Source: Phoronis ovalis
Lineage: Eukaryota > Phoronida > Phoronidae
Assembly (NCBI GenBank): GCA_028565635.1
Contig: JAOXYB010018107.1
Span: 1 to 18,444 of the forward strand
Reading direction: 5' to 3'
DNA length: 18,444 bases
Part shown: piece by piece, positions 1 through 11,165 of the stretch
Position numbering within the stretch: position 1 is the stretch's first letter
Layout: the number at the start of each line of letters is the position of its first letter
The notes under the pieces: generated by a model
Told to the model about the DNA's origin: nothing
Database searches by the model: none
The model's input: the letters and a program-made list of their open reading frames with translations, nothing else
Position numbers and translations under genes: made by a program

Positions 1-2583
1 TATATAATTCAAGTTAATATTAACCAATTCAAAAATATCGTTTAACAATTTACTTTTCATTTCAGTTTAAAGCAATTTTGAAAACAAATTGGCTACTATC
101 CTCTAGTATAACATAGTTAGAAACAAAGCTTAAGATAAACATACAACATGTAAATTTTAGTTGTGCTACTTTCCGCAGATCTCAGTTTATAGTAGCAGCA
201 TGTATCAATATTACTGGTTAAATTAAATTTATAAATTCCAATTAATGCTTGTAATGACTGATGTCAGCCTAGAATCGAACACATGTAAAACGTTATGAAG
301 GTGTCAAATGCGAATCCAGGATGATATATAGCGTTTAACAATATGCGCAGAAAAACCTAAGTCCATCTCCATTACGATCATGAAAAAAATGGACGTAAGA
401 GAAGATGGTCAAAGATAAATGGCTTCAAGATGGTCAGTGTTAATTGGCAGCAAGAAAATAATATTAAGCAAATTAAAGTATAACGCATATCTTTTATCAA
501 GACTTTCTTGATTCCCAATGTAATGAAAGCAATTTAATGAAAAAAAGTCAGCCGTCTCACGGACTGTGGTAAATTCCATGAAACCAAGTATTTTATTTAA
601 TATCGGAGCATTGCATTTTATTGTTTATCATTTACTTCTAACGAGTAAACTTAAATTATTGTCGGATTTAGTACTCTTAAGTTTATGTAAATAGTATTCG
701 GCATTTTACATGTGGTGGAGTTTTAGTGCAAAGTGGGATTCGTTCTGCATGTTGTTTATAACCCGGGGCTAAACAGTTGGAGTCAGTAACTTGAAATTTT
801 CAAAGAGCTATAAACGCGTCAAATAAACCAAAAAAAGTATAGTGCAATCAAAAGTTTGATTACTTGTGACTTAATGTGTGTTCCGAGGGACCCGTAGCTA
901 AGACGTTTTTTTTTAAATTAAAAAATCGGGAATGGCAATTGTTTTCTTCAAGGCTATTGGCCACGTTTTGTAATCATTTGTAATACTGCATTTCATTTTT
1001 CAATCCTAAGCTCCTATTTTAACAATGGCTTTGAAGAATTTCCGTACGGATTTTCAGGAACTTGCAATATCACCAGAAAGCGTCATACCTGTATATGAAG
1101 AGATCGCTTATAATACTTTTACAAGAATAGCATTCTGTCAAATAATCGCTTGTCATTATTAAAAAATTAAACCTTCACATACTGGCTTAAAAATCAATTA
1201 ATATTAAAATATAAAAGCTTAAAAAATTCTAAAATTAAACTCCGTTAACGTTTCATTAAACGCCAACACATGGTCGCATTATTATGTAGTTTATCTATTT
1301 TTAACAGTTGGCAGCATCAAGTTAGTCAGATGGTTTATAAAAACTTTATATGCAATTAGTTGCGCTTAATAATTAATGTTATCAATTCTACGATTCCATA
1401 AAATCTCGACTTAGATTTCATGTACGTGTTCAAGGCACACTATGCACAATGAAGCAAATGCTTCCTAAGCGGACGATACCTGGGGGGATTTTAGTTGAAC
1501 GAATGATGAAACAAAATAACAATGTGACATCTAAATGAACAACATGAAGAAAATGAGACTACACCCATTTTTATAGATATCCTTATCTTGTTAAACATCT
1601 ATTTCCATCGATTGTATCATTTAAGACCCGGGCGTGTAATTGAAATTTATATGGCGAGAAAAACGTGAAGCATAAAATGAACAAAGGGCGATAAAAAAAT
1701 TGTTAAAAAACGGCGTAAATATCTGTTGAATTGTGTAATATTTGTCATTTTAAAATTTTACCCATAGCCTTTGAGCCGATAGACTTTACTTATAAGAGAA
1801 ACAGCGGCCGGTATTATATTATTTTATATGAAATTTTTAAAAAAAAGTTGTGTTTTTTGTCAGTGTTTTCAAACTTTATAGAGTATGCAAGTACTTACAC
1901 ATACTATGAGGAAACAAACACAAAAAATGGAAAATCATAACGTTCGAGTACATTAATTAGCTATAAATGTCACTGAACTATGTCTATCTGACGGTGACCA
2001 TCAGGTAACCTTGCCTCCAGAGGCATCAAAACGATAAAAGAGGCTCCTCTATTTTTTATGTTTTATGACAGTTTGCACCTAGTCAGTTAAAGTAGGAATT
2101 CAATATTAACCGCGTCTGAATGCCATTTTTTGAACACTTATCCTCATAGCGACTAAGTATATTCCAATTTGAACCTAGACATGTTATAAAATATAATTCC
2201 AATTAAATAGGCAAGTGAGTAACCTGGGGGGTAATCACGTTGAACGGGCTAGAATTTGTTCTACATATATTTCTCTACAATTAAGCATGATAGCTTAGGC
2301 GCTCCCAAGGGACGTTCTTTCTACGTGCTATATAGAGTTGTCGATGTATAAACTCTTATCTTTGTATCGCATACCATTAAACAAATAATTCAAAATAAGC
2401 ATCTTGAGAACTTGGTTGAGTATTTTTTAAGCGCAATGTGTCTCTTTTCGGAGTTTCCATTTACCTTCAGCAGGAACCTACTATTGTAGTTATAACAAAT
2501 TTCACTTTGATTTCAGTTCATATATTTTTCATCAAGCTTTCTTTAATTTCATTTATTTCAAATTTATACTTATTTTCCGTTAG
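1..2583. other. Non-coding, no gene seen
   Basis: AT-rich DNA with frequent stops in all frames. The only longer open frame (about 1731-1940) starts at TTG and is Lys/Tyr/Phe-rich low-complexity, as chance AT-rich frames are. A short similarity, CCTGGGGGG followed 7-8 bases later by TTGAACG, occurs at about 1480 and 2223. Confidence 0.6.
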
Positions 2584-2686
2584 GTGTCCTGATAAAAATT
2601 GGATGACAATTTACGGAAGTTGGGTGCGTATTGCGTTGAAGGAACATGTGCGTGCTATCAATATATTCGGTCGCTACGTTTCTTGA
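2584..2686 (+). other. Candidate terminal exon after a strong acceptor
   Basis: A long pyrimidine-rich run ends in TTTTCCGTTAG at 2583. The next 33 codons (CPDKNWMTIYGSW...FGRYVS) stay open to TGA 2684-2686 and are richer in CpG than the flanks. No family is recognised, no matching upstream exon was found, and the same DNA is open in another frame (Cys-rich CVEGTCAC). Treat as a lead, not a gene. Confidence 0.15.
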
Positions 2687-2999
2687 AGCTTTACATTTTA
2701 CTGTTGTTTCAATTCAGCTTGTCAATAGGCGTGTCCTCCATTACAGTGTTGAAAACTAAATACACCTTTAGTGTAGTAATGAATATAATTCTTTATCCAA
2801 ACCAGTATAATTAAAATTGTTAATTATAGTGTAGACAGGAAACACATAGTGTATATTGCTTTTAATTTTTACAACAATTCATTTTGTTAAAACAGTTGTT
2901 TAGCTGAAAATTACTAGTTTGTGAGTTGCCAACAGTAACAAATGATGACCTAGATAACAAAAACCTTGGATGAAAGAGGTTGTCATATAGAGTACCAAC

Positions 3000-3058
3000 A
3001 TGCTGTACGGTATTCGACTCTTGAGTGGAACTAACAATTTTGTGGGCCGGTTTTGTAG
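3000..3058 (+). other. Candidate first coding exon (mitochondrial presequence-like)
   Basis: ATG with A at -3, then 19 codons plus two bases, ending in TAG|GTATGT at 3059, a good 5' splice site. The peptide starts MLYGIRLL and ends VGRFC plus a split Arg codon. It has two to three Arg, no acidic residues and alternating hydrophobics, as in matrix-targeting presequences. Two short upstream reading frames precede it (ATG at about 2943 and 2969). A possible acceptor, CCCAG|GGTGACG, near 3430 would keep 40 further codons open to TAA about 3551, but nothing in that stretch is recognised. No protein family is assignable; this could be chance. Confidence 0.18.
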
Positions 3059-6000
3059 GTATGTGGTTTTTTTTTCATATTTGATATTCTGCTTGGTGTA
3101 CCCTATTGATGTTTAAAGGTCACAGTTCAATGCGGAGACGACCAGAAAATAATATGAGACTATATTCCCAGGGATATTCAATGTACTCGATATTGATATC
3201 AACAAATTATGTTTTTTTTACTGTTATACTTTTCAATTAAAATACCACGGGATACCATACGAAGTGAAAATTTCCAGTGTAGCATATTACTAGCTGAGCG
3301 AGTCCTTTGTATTGTTTCCTTATGTATATTCTACAACAAATTTGATTATAAGGCATATTAATACGACTGCTACCATTTTACAAACGGAACTACTGTTTTT
3401 CCAAAGTTGTAAATGTTTTTGTAGCCCAGGGTGACGGCGCTGGAGAGTAATAAAATTACGAAGAAAAAAGAACAAGGCTGCCTGTTTAATAACAATCGAG
3501 AAGAAGTGACTTATATTAATCGTTACGCTTTGATAACAGCATACAAAGAATAACGTCGTAAAATACTCACGCTTTTCGAGTACGATCAAAGTACAATTGT
3601 CATAAAATCAGATGATAAAATATAAAAAAAGAAGGACGGTTAGGTTTCAACGCTTTGCGCTACATGGGTCAACGTTGAGATATGATCCTACTTTACAAAG
3701 TAGAACATTAAGCCAATTTGTAGTTTCATTAACTGAGAGATTAACTATAATTCCGTCCAAATGTTCGCACATTTTCTTAACAGTGTTTGTAATTGATGTA
3801 TATTAACATCCCCGCCGAACCTGGTGCACAGGGGATACCATAATTACTTTGCTTGTGAGACAACAACATCTAACTATCTCACTCCACTTTAATTTAATAA
3901 CAGTTCTCTATCATTATTTCTGATCTGCTGGATGACGTCACAAACTTGGGTAAGGTATCTTTCAGTGTAAAACCATAAGACGAGTGTTTCTATTTGCAAA
4001 CATCTGATATTTAGTTTTCCACAAATTTTCACCATCTGAAATTGTATAGATTAAATCCTAGCATTTTTCCTATTCCGCGTTTTACTACCCATTATTTCCA
4101 TATATCCTTCACAGAAAAGCATGCACTGGTTTCTTCTTGTGATAAAAATACGACAGTCAAAATATTCGTTTATCAGTTAGTCTTGCCGCTGTTAAACTGC
4201 CCAAGAAATTCTATATCTCGGCGTTTATATTGTTTCATGCCCATGACTTGTATACAAATAGGTTTTGCATCACATTTGCAATTGAAATGAGGTGAGATTT
4301 AAATTGTAAACTGTCTTCTTGATCTAGATATTAATATTGCATGTATATGATTTGACTATCAATACGATAATTCTATTTGTATATCAAATTTCACTCAGAA
4401 GGAATTATACTATGCGTGGTACATTTTACAATGTTTACACATATCACTGAAGGGCTTATAGTTGGCACCATTAACTAGAAATATTTATGGAAAGAAAGCT
4501 GCAGCCGAGTCCTTGTGTAATTCGGCGTTCGAAAAAAAGTCTCTAAAAAAATTGAAAAAAAATATGTATTTGCAGAAATGAAACATTTTTAACATGCGTT
4601 ACAGTGCCTAGCAGATGTTCAAATATCGAGTCTGCAACGATCACCCCTTGCTCTAAAGACTTAATCAGAACACATTCTTCATGTTAGCTTTACATTGTGC
4701 AGTTTTTCACATTTTATTGAATGAAGACCATGGCGAAAAACTGATCTGATTTGATACTCTATGTGACCTGTCCCGACCTGTCTCAAACAAATTAAATTAA
4801 ATGTCTGTACTTGTTGCGTGCCTTTTTTACCGTTCTACGCTGTGACAGTTTCTGTCTACCCTCGATGATTTTTCATCATTACTCATATTTATTATAATAA
4901 ATAAGCTAAACTCAAGATATTGACAACTTCTCATTAGGCATTCCAGATATGAAACCCGACAAGAGAGAAAGCTAATTTAATTAAAATTACCTTATTAACT
5001 GTAAGTGCAATCATCACGCTATGGGTTTCTCTCTGGATGTAAAAACATTTGTTCGTAAATGATTTAATTATTTTATTCTCCTACTGCGGAAAACTAGACT
5101 TATACTGAGCGCAAGCTGGCGATAAAGTTTAAGCCACCAACGCTTTTATGCTTATAATAAATCAATCCTCCATTTAATATCCTTGCATGGTGTCATTAAT
5201 TGGAGTCACCAATTTAACGTTCTGTTTGTTTTGTTAATTTTTTGGCCCGTATGCCCCTATCTCCCAACAAATATTTTCATAATGTCGTTGATTTATATTT
5301 TAAAACATTAAGGGTATTATTTTCGGAATCGCGTAGGTGAGAATGAAAAGTTGGTTGTCCTTTATTATACTTAAATTCGTCTTTTATTATCGTTTTTAGT
5401 GTTTTTTCTGTTTTTCTCCTGACATATTTGGGTCACTTTGCTTTGATCATGCAGTTTTGTATATTTTACGTGAATACTGACTGACAACCAATTACTCCAG
5501 TTTTTAATTCATGAAACATAATTCAGTAAAAACCAGTTGAAGAATGATGTGACAACTATATACCTCTCTTTGTATACGTCAAAACTGATGAAACTAAAAT
5601 TTAAAAACTACAAAATTCATCCGTAAAAATACAATTTAGTTTTTGCAGGAAAATTGAAATTGTAAAATATACACCCATCTATCAGTAAATTGTCTAACAT
5701 ATAAGTGTCGGAGAACGACTCAGGTAAGACAATGGTGCTCACAATTTTTTCAAAGGCTGACCCGGACATCTTTGAATGTCTACATGATATTCTCATTTTT
5801 AGCGGATGTTGGGTTTTTGATCAAATGCAACACATGAATTTTAGTTGCCACAGCAGGAACAATAGAGCTTAGTGTCCATTCGTTCAAGTCTAACTTTGCC
5901 ACTATATTATAGCGCTACATTTAACTGCCTAAAGCAATGACTAAATAACCAGATACAGAACTTGATCTGCTCTGTCTAAATCTATCTAGTCATAGACAAT

Positions 6001-6271
6001 ACGGATTAGCCTTAACTTTGTAAATATATCTCTAAAGTCAGGTGGACCAACAAAGCCGTGTTAACAGGATTTATATCACAAAGCTTCTAGCATGTTGATT
6101 TAAAGTATATTTTCTTTTCTTCGCCAGCTGCTTAGACTGTGTTTTTATCGGATTAGAATTCCGTAGATAGAAGAAAGAAAAACAGTGGGACAGGTGGAAT
6201 ATGCTTTGGTAAAATTACACGGTTGTACAGCATGAAGTATTTAGTAAAGCTGAAAAAACTTCAAATTTCAG
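3059..6271. other. Non-coding, no gene seen
   Basis: AT-rich. Open frames at 3320-3589 (minus) and 4042-4290 (plus, TTG start) have hydrophobic, composition-driven translations. A near-perfect isolated donor, CTCAG|GTAAGA, lies at about 5721-5722, but no convincing exon precedes it. The 4886 palindrome is listed separately. Confidence 0.55.
4886..4903. repeat. 18-bp perfect palindrome TATTTATTATAATAAATA
   Basis: Exact self-complementary sequence with AATAAA on both strands, so it could act as a bidirectional polyadenylation signal or a cruciform. In AT-rich DNA one such palindrome per window is not very surprising. Confidence 0.5.
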
Positions 6272-6806
6272 ACGCAGTGGCGGATCGCTCCTGTCGTGTT
6301 AACTATAAAGTCTTTAGTTGGCTTAAACATATGGTGTAAAACAGTTGCCTCTAAAAATATAAAAGTGATCCAGTTTTCGAAAAAAACCTGGATCCATCTC
6401 ATCCGAAATCTTAAGAAAAAATCTTACGTGTCACAACTGATAAGAATGGTATTATTGTGTGAAAGGCCTTGCATTCAGGGCTTAGCGGTGATACTTGATA
6501 AGTTATATATTATGATGTCATGGCCATGGTTCTGATGAATCACTTAGTAAAGCAACTCCAGTTGTTTTGGAGTACAAGGCGCTCTTCCAAACTGATACCA
6601 CTTTTAACTTGTGCCCCCGGAGTTGTACCACTGTCTCAAGTTTCACCAGCGAAGTCGATACCCGTAATTACACTTGTAATGGAAATAATTATGAAAGTAC
6701 TTATATGTTATCAATTTCTTTTTTATTTCTAGAAAAATGCTTGACAACGTAATTTGTGAATTTGTTTTCTGTCACACCTGCTTGTTACCGACAACTGTAA
6801 AATAGA
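6272..6806 (+). other. Exon-like or decayed coding stretch, three overlapping pieces
   Basis: After an acceptor-like AATTTCAG (ends 6271) one frame is open for 88 codons to TGA about 6533-6535. A second frame is open 6516-6752, 78 codons, with a natural-looking composition (SDESLSKATPVVLEYKALF, CPRSCTTVSSFTSEVD, TRNYTCNGNNYES). A textbook acceptor, TTTCTTTTTTATTTCTAG, ends at 6732 and is followed by 24 open codons (KMLDNVICEFVFCHTC...) to TAG 6804-6806. AATAAA follows at 6919-6924. The three pieces do not join into one frame without weak donors, so this is either a small spliced gene or a frame-broken relic. No family recognised. Confidence 0.2.
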
Positions 6807-6918
6807 GATTACTAGTTGTAAAAAGAAGAACATTTGTTGTAATTAGAAGTACACAATAACGTATGTAACTTGCTCTATTTAAAAAAAATCAGAGAAATGG
6901 AAAATTCTGCCTTAGCAT

Positions 6919-6924
6919 AATAAA
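6919..6924 (+). promoter_or_regulatory. AATAAA downstream of the 6272-6806 exon-like stretch
   Basis: Canonical hexamer 113 bases after the TAG at 6806. It gains weight only if the upstream stretch is transcribed; such hexamers are common in this composition. Confidence 0.15.
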
Positions 6925-8880
6925 GACAGCTTGGCTTAATAATCTTTTCCTTGCAGATAAATCTGTTGTTCTTCTTTGAGATTAGATACATTTCATTTAC
7001 CAAGTAAAATAATTTTCATTGTTTTGGACTTTTTTAATTAGTGGTTTAATAAAGAAATGAAAATGATGACTGTTGTTATAGCGGTGTTACAGCCACAGCT
7101 GGTGTCATGTTTCTATAGTACTTATTGAATTAACTTTTGACTCGTGTAAAACATTATTTTTATCATCGGAAGTAGATCATTGAGGTGTTTCTATAGAAAA
7201 TAAAATAAACAGGTTGTTGTTGTGGCATTGTACAGTAATATTGTATTGATGCGTTTTAATTCTACAATTTTTATGATCCACAATTAATTAATTCAGTTTG
7301 AGATATTGCCAGATACGTATAACTTGCGTTCGGAAATTGTTTTAGAGGCTGTTTGAACCAGTGTTTCTTTGTAAACAATGTAGTTAACTATTTATTACAA
7401 CTTTAGCAGAATTATTTATTTAAATTAAATTTCTTTGGTATGAGAATTTGCAATTTTTTAGAAAGGCAACATTTTTTTTAAAAAGACTATAAATCAAGAA
7501 AGAACTACACTGTAAGTAAATACTCGGCCAAGTAATATTTTCCTGCGTTTAGCCTGTCCTCGTAAATACATAAGCACATGGTATTTTACAGCATTTACTC
7601 TGCGCCTTTATATTTTACAGAAATAGAAGCAACATGATAAATTTACACAATAAATCACCAAGTTTTCATTAATATCTGATTGAAAAGTTGGGGTCTTTTT
7701 GTGAGAAAATCCCTTAATGCGTCAGTATGCTCAGACAGAAAATGAGTAATGGAAAGCTTAGCTTGTACAATTAAGAAAATGCGTGTAATGAGATTTTCTT
7801 AATTGGTTGTGATCTTTTTATACCATCTCGCATCAATATCCCATAAAAACACAATGTATCAAAACTCATAGTGAACTCGTTGTCAGTTTCATTCTTAAAG
7901 TCTTCATCAGCAATCTTATTTTTATAGAAACTAATGAAGAAATTAAGTCAACTCAATTCATGTTTCGTTCTGTATCTAAATGAATTTCCAATCCATGTGG
8001 CATTAAAAACCTCGTATTTTTAATAAAGCGTTAGTAAATCCTACAATAAGAATCGTAACCACATACAATGGATATTATTTTTAATCAAATCTACTATAGG
8101 AAAGTGGATATATTATATTAGTAATAGACATTTCTGGCCTCATTTATATAATTTACGAATGCCTGGTTTATATCATTTGAACAAATTACTACATATTTAG
8201 TCAGAAATCCATTGGTCATAAAATATTTTATGAAGATATCTAACCAAAATGTCCTCAAGTAATGCTAGAATGTTATGTATACTGATTTATAACGATGCAG
8301 ATCCTTGCAGGAATTGTATTCAGCTGTTGGTATCAAACCTGAGAGAAATAAAAGCTGATTTTCACGCGTGTTTTTTTGTAAAAATGGACTTAAGCCAACA
8401 TCATATTAAAATCTTATTATACTGAATTTTAATAGTAAAAATGTTGATAGAGGCAATGTTGCAGAACTGCAGATTAATTTGTTAATGTACTTTCGAACTT
8501 TTGAATACATCTCTCGTTTGAGCTGATAAGTGGGGTCCATTTTTGAACAGTGCAATCATCACTACTAGGCAAAAGAGTTTGTGTGTATCGGTACACCTTA
8601 ATCAGAATTATCCTTAATATAATGATTATCATTTGATGTCAAAAGTGGTGGAATTTATAGTTCCTGTGGAAGTATAATGACAATTACAACAGTGACAAAG
8701 GCTTCAATTATTTTCCCATTTATTATAAGTTAATTTTCGAAAGTTGTGTAACAATTTTAATTTAATCCTTTTACTGTAATCAGTAAGTAATCATAATACA
8801 AAAATGTTCTCTAACATTCTAAAAATACAAAAGCCAAAATGTGACAGCAAATGTTTACAATAAATATACTTTAATGTCTG
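6925..8880. other. Non-coding, nothing recognised
   Basis: Uniformly AT-rich with dense stops on both strands. No tRNA, repeat array or coding stretch was recognised. A short signal-peptide-like frame (ATG 7057, 23 codons) has no downstream continuation. Confidence 0.6.
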
Positions 8881-9142
8881 AACAAAGATTCCTAGAGCGA
8901 TCTCTGGCCTCCACACAATATCTTATACCGCGTCATGGCTGCATGTTCTGGGGGCTCTACCATTCACGGGAATAACCATAACGTGGACACGATATCCTTG
9001 CTCACCAACGCATTTTCTCTTATGCTGACTCACCAACCAGGGTAGTGTATTGTAGGGCAAGATGACATCGCAAATGCCAGTTAATTAACTTAATCTCCGC
9101 TAACAGTAGGGCCCCACCGCCAGGTAACGCAGTGTTGCGTTA
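8881..9142. other. GC-richer island of unknown nature
   Basis: By hand count 116 of 240 bases (8881-9120) are G or C, against 15 of 60 in the line just before it, so the left boundary is sharp. Plus strand: a strong-Kozak ATG at 8935 opens 36 codons (MAACSGGSTIHGNN...) to TAG 9043-9045. Minus strand: 53 codons are open 9084-8926 (ILPYNTLPWLVSQ..., VHVMVIPVNGRAPRTC) to a TAA, after which the frame reads on for about 20 codons. The right edge has a perfect hairpin TAACGCA-GTGT-TGCGTTA (9125-9142), preceded by CCAG|GTAACG, a donor-like site. Could be a decayed transposon or coding relic, or a conserved regulatory block. Not recognised. Confidence 0.4.
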
Positions 9143-10645
9143 TAAAAAATGTGACAAAAAAATTCGTTCTGGGGTTACATAATTAAGGTCCGAGTTACTT
9201 TCACATGACTAGTTTTTGGTGCAAAACACCATAAAATCTCTATAACAAAATGCTAAGTATATGGTAACCAATAAGTAACACAAAACCTTTAAGAAAAAGT
9301 TTGATCTTGCATTGTGATCTACAGTTGGGCTAGTATTTAAAATGCTTCTGCACAATGATTCGACTAGTGATATCCCTAGAGGTTTCTTGGAAAAATAAAA
9401 AAAGTTCTTAAACATTTACACGTTTACAGATGGCAGATTTTTTTTATCAGTTCGCCATTTAAAAACAATTTTGTACAAAAAGTCGAATCTTTGCACAGTA
9501 CCTTTACAATTGTCTTCTAGTTGAGATCTGATTGAAATCCAGACTACTTATAACATAATATATAAATAAATACCATAAATACTGACATGTTTACGATAAA
9601 ACAACTAAGCTACTGTGTAAAATATTGCCGGTGTAATAAAAGAAAATTATGGCATCACCACTTCAACTCCGTTAAACTGAAATATAACTTTACACAGCAC
9701 ACGTGATTTTAACAAATGATATCAACAAGTATATAGTTTTATGTTTTGGAATGCAGTTGATAAGATTGTGTAATAGGAATGGTTCCTTACTTGAGATTCA
9801 ATATTTTAATCATAAATTATTTATATGAAAATCGTGACACACTTTCTAATTTACATTGTGAAAAATTAGCATTACAAAATATGATGTCCAGAAATCAGGG
9901 CATTTTCCATAAACTTATCATAATCATAGGGGAAGCAGTTTACAGACCATAGTATTTTTATTAAACCGAAATTAACACCCAATGAAAGTTATTTTGCAGC
10001 AATTTTGAATTTTAAACTTGCTAAAGGTTGTGGACTTTACAAATTAAATGAAGAGTATTTATCGGAAGAGAAAGTTCAAACAACTTAATTTTTGCTTCGA
10101 AAAATGATGCTGGTATGACGTTGTCAATTTTTTGTATATCAATATATCTCATTTTTAATTTGCACCGTTTAAGTTGTAATATATAGCCAAACGATCAAAG
10201 GTTCATGCTAATTTTACAATAATATAAATTGGTTAGAAAATTATTGCATGCTTGACCGCAAAAACAACGCTTTTAGCAATAGGAATACATGGGAAAATCT
10301 ATGTAACGTTATTATGTCAACAACGGCGTTCTACTTTAGAACATCTATAAAAAAATTTAGACAATGCAATTTTGCAAATCATCATTTCGTTGTCGAATGA
10401 GTAATAGCAGTACTATTTTTTTAAAGTGTGGAATATAATCCTGTGCTGGTATCATTTTTTACAGTTTCAAAAGAAAAGGGCGTTAATAAAGGATAATTAT
10501 AGCATGTGAAATATACATTTTTACTATCCTTTTAAAAGCATTAAAGTCACTGAGGTATGGTATCGCCTACATCTCCAGCGTTACTCTCATATTTTTAAAC
10601 GTCATGAAGCTGTTTCTCGAGCACATCCAAACAAAATAGACAGCC
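9143..10645. other. Non-coding, POU 3' flank
   Basis: AT-rich DNA downstream of the POU gene. The minus frame 9209-9415 is short and composition-driven. One further TTTGCAAAT octamer-like site lies at about 10371-10379. Part of this could belong to a longer POU 3' UTR. Confidence 0.55.
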
Positions 10646-10667
10646 TGACCTCTAGGTCACTGTGACA
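10646..10667. promoter_or_regulatory. Cluster of nuclear-receptor half-sites
   Basis: TGACCT at 10646-10651 and AGGTCA at 10654-10659 form a perfect everted repeat with a 2-bp spacer. AGGTCA CTG TGACA (10654-10667) overlaps it as a 9-of-10 match to the palindromic GGTCAnnnTGACC response element. It lies about 500 bp downstream of the POU stop codon. Function is inferred only from the motif. Confidence 0.35.
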
Positions 10668-10895
10668 GACGAGGCGTCATATGTTCCACATAGGTGAGTT
10701 TTAAAAACTCGTTACAAATGTAGTTTATGACCAGTTTGCGGTTTAATAAAAATATAAATCACAAAATAAACAGTATATTTAGTTACTCTATCTCTGTCAC
10801 TAACTGTAACTGTACATACGACCTTACTGAACTTTAGAAATACAATGCTGTGCTCAAAAGCTTCAGGAAGTTTTTAAAAAATCATGGGAAATTGG

Positions 10896-10901
10896 TTTAT
10901 T
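10896..10901 (-). promoter_or_regulatory. Candidate polyadenylation signal AATAAA
   Basis: Plus strand reads TTTATT, so the minus strand carries AATAAA about 265 bases downstream of the POU stop codon. Such hexamers are frequent by chance in AT-rich DNA, and no distinctive GU-rich element was recognised beyond it. Confidence 0.4.
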
Positions 10902-11165
10902 ATTACCCACAGAATAGCTTACGTCATTCAACAAGGCAAAGATTTATGAGACAGAGAGGGAGGGTACGGATACCAAAAGTGACTGTAATTGTTTACCTAC
11001 GTACAATGAAGAATGATAAATAAACAAACACCCTCTACCTTTTCGCAAACATTTCCTAACAATCTATACACAAAACGAATCACAAGAAATTTAAGGGTAA
11101 ATACAAGTGGTAAATCATCAGATTTTTACATGATATAATAAATAGTTCCTTTCATATGTGCAGCC
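10896..11165 (-). other. Probable 3' UTR of the POU gene
   Basis: AT-rich, with no open frame continuing after the TAA. On the minus strand the first canonical AATAAA lies at 10901-10896, about 265 bases after the stop. I saw no earlier AATAAA in this stretch. A second, weaker ATTAAA is at 10747-10742. The true end is not visible from sequence; POU3 mRNAs often have longer 3' UTRs, so the UTR may run further left. Confidence 0.45.

Noticed and set aside
260-300. TTCGATT (minus strand) resembling a tRNA T-loop
   Set aside because: No pairing T-stem, acceptor stem or anticodon arm could be built around it. No tRNA or other classical RNA gene was recognised in the window.
489-505. ATCTTTTATCAAGA shared with about 18210
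   Set aside because: A 14-bp match somewhere in an 18-kb AT-rich window is expected by chance a few times.
1479-2250. CCTGGGGGG...TTGAACG motif at about 1480 and about 2223
   Set aside because: Two short blocks with slightly different spacing (7 and 8 bases) and no similarity around them; too little for a repeat family.
3320-3589. 89-codon minus-strand frame
   Set aside because: Hydrophobic, composition-driven translation with no recognisable domain and no supporting signals.
4814-4830. GCGTGCCTT resembling the complement of a miR-124 5' end
   Set aside because: Only nine bases match, the next bases differ, and no hairpin precursor is present.
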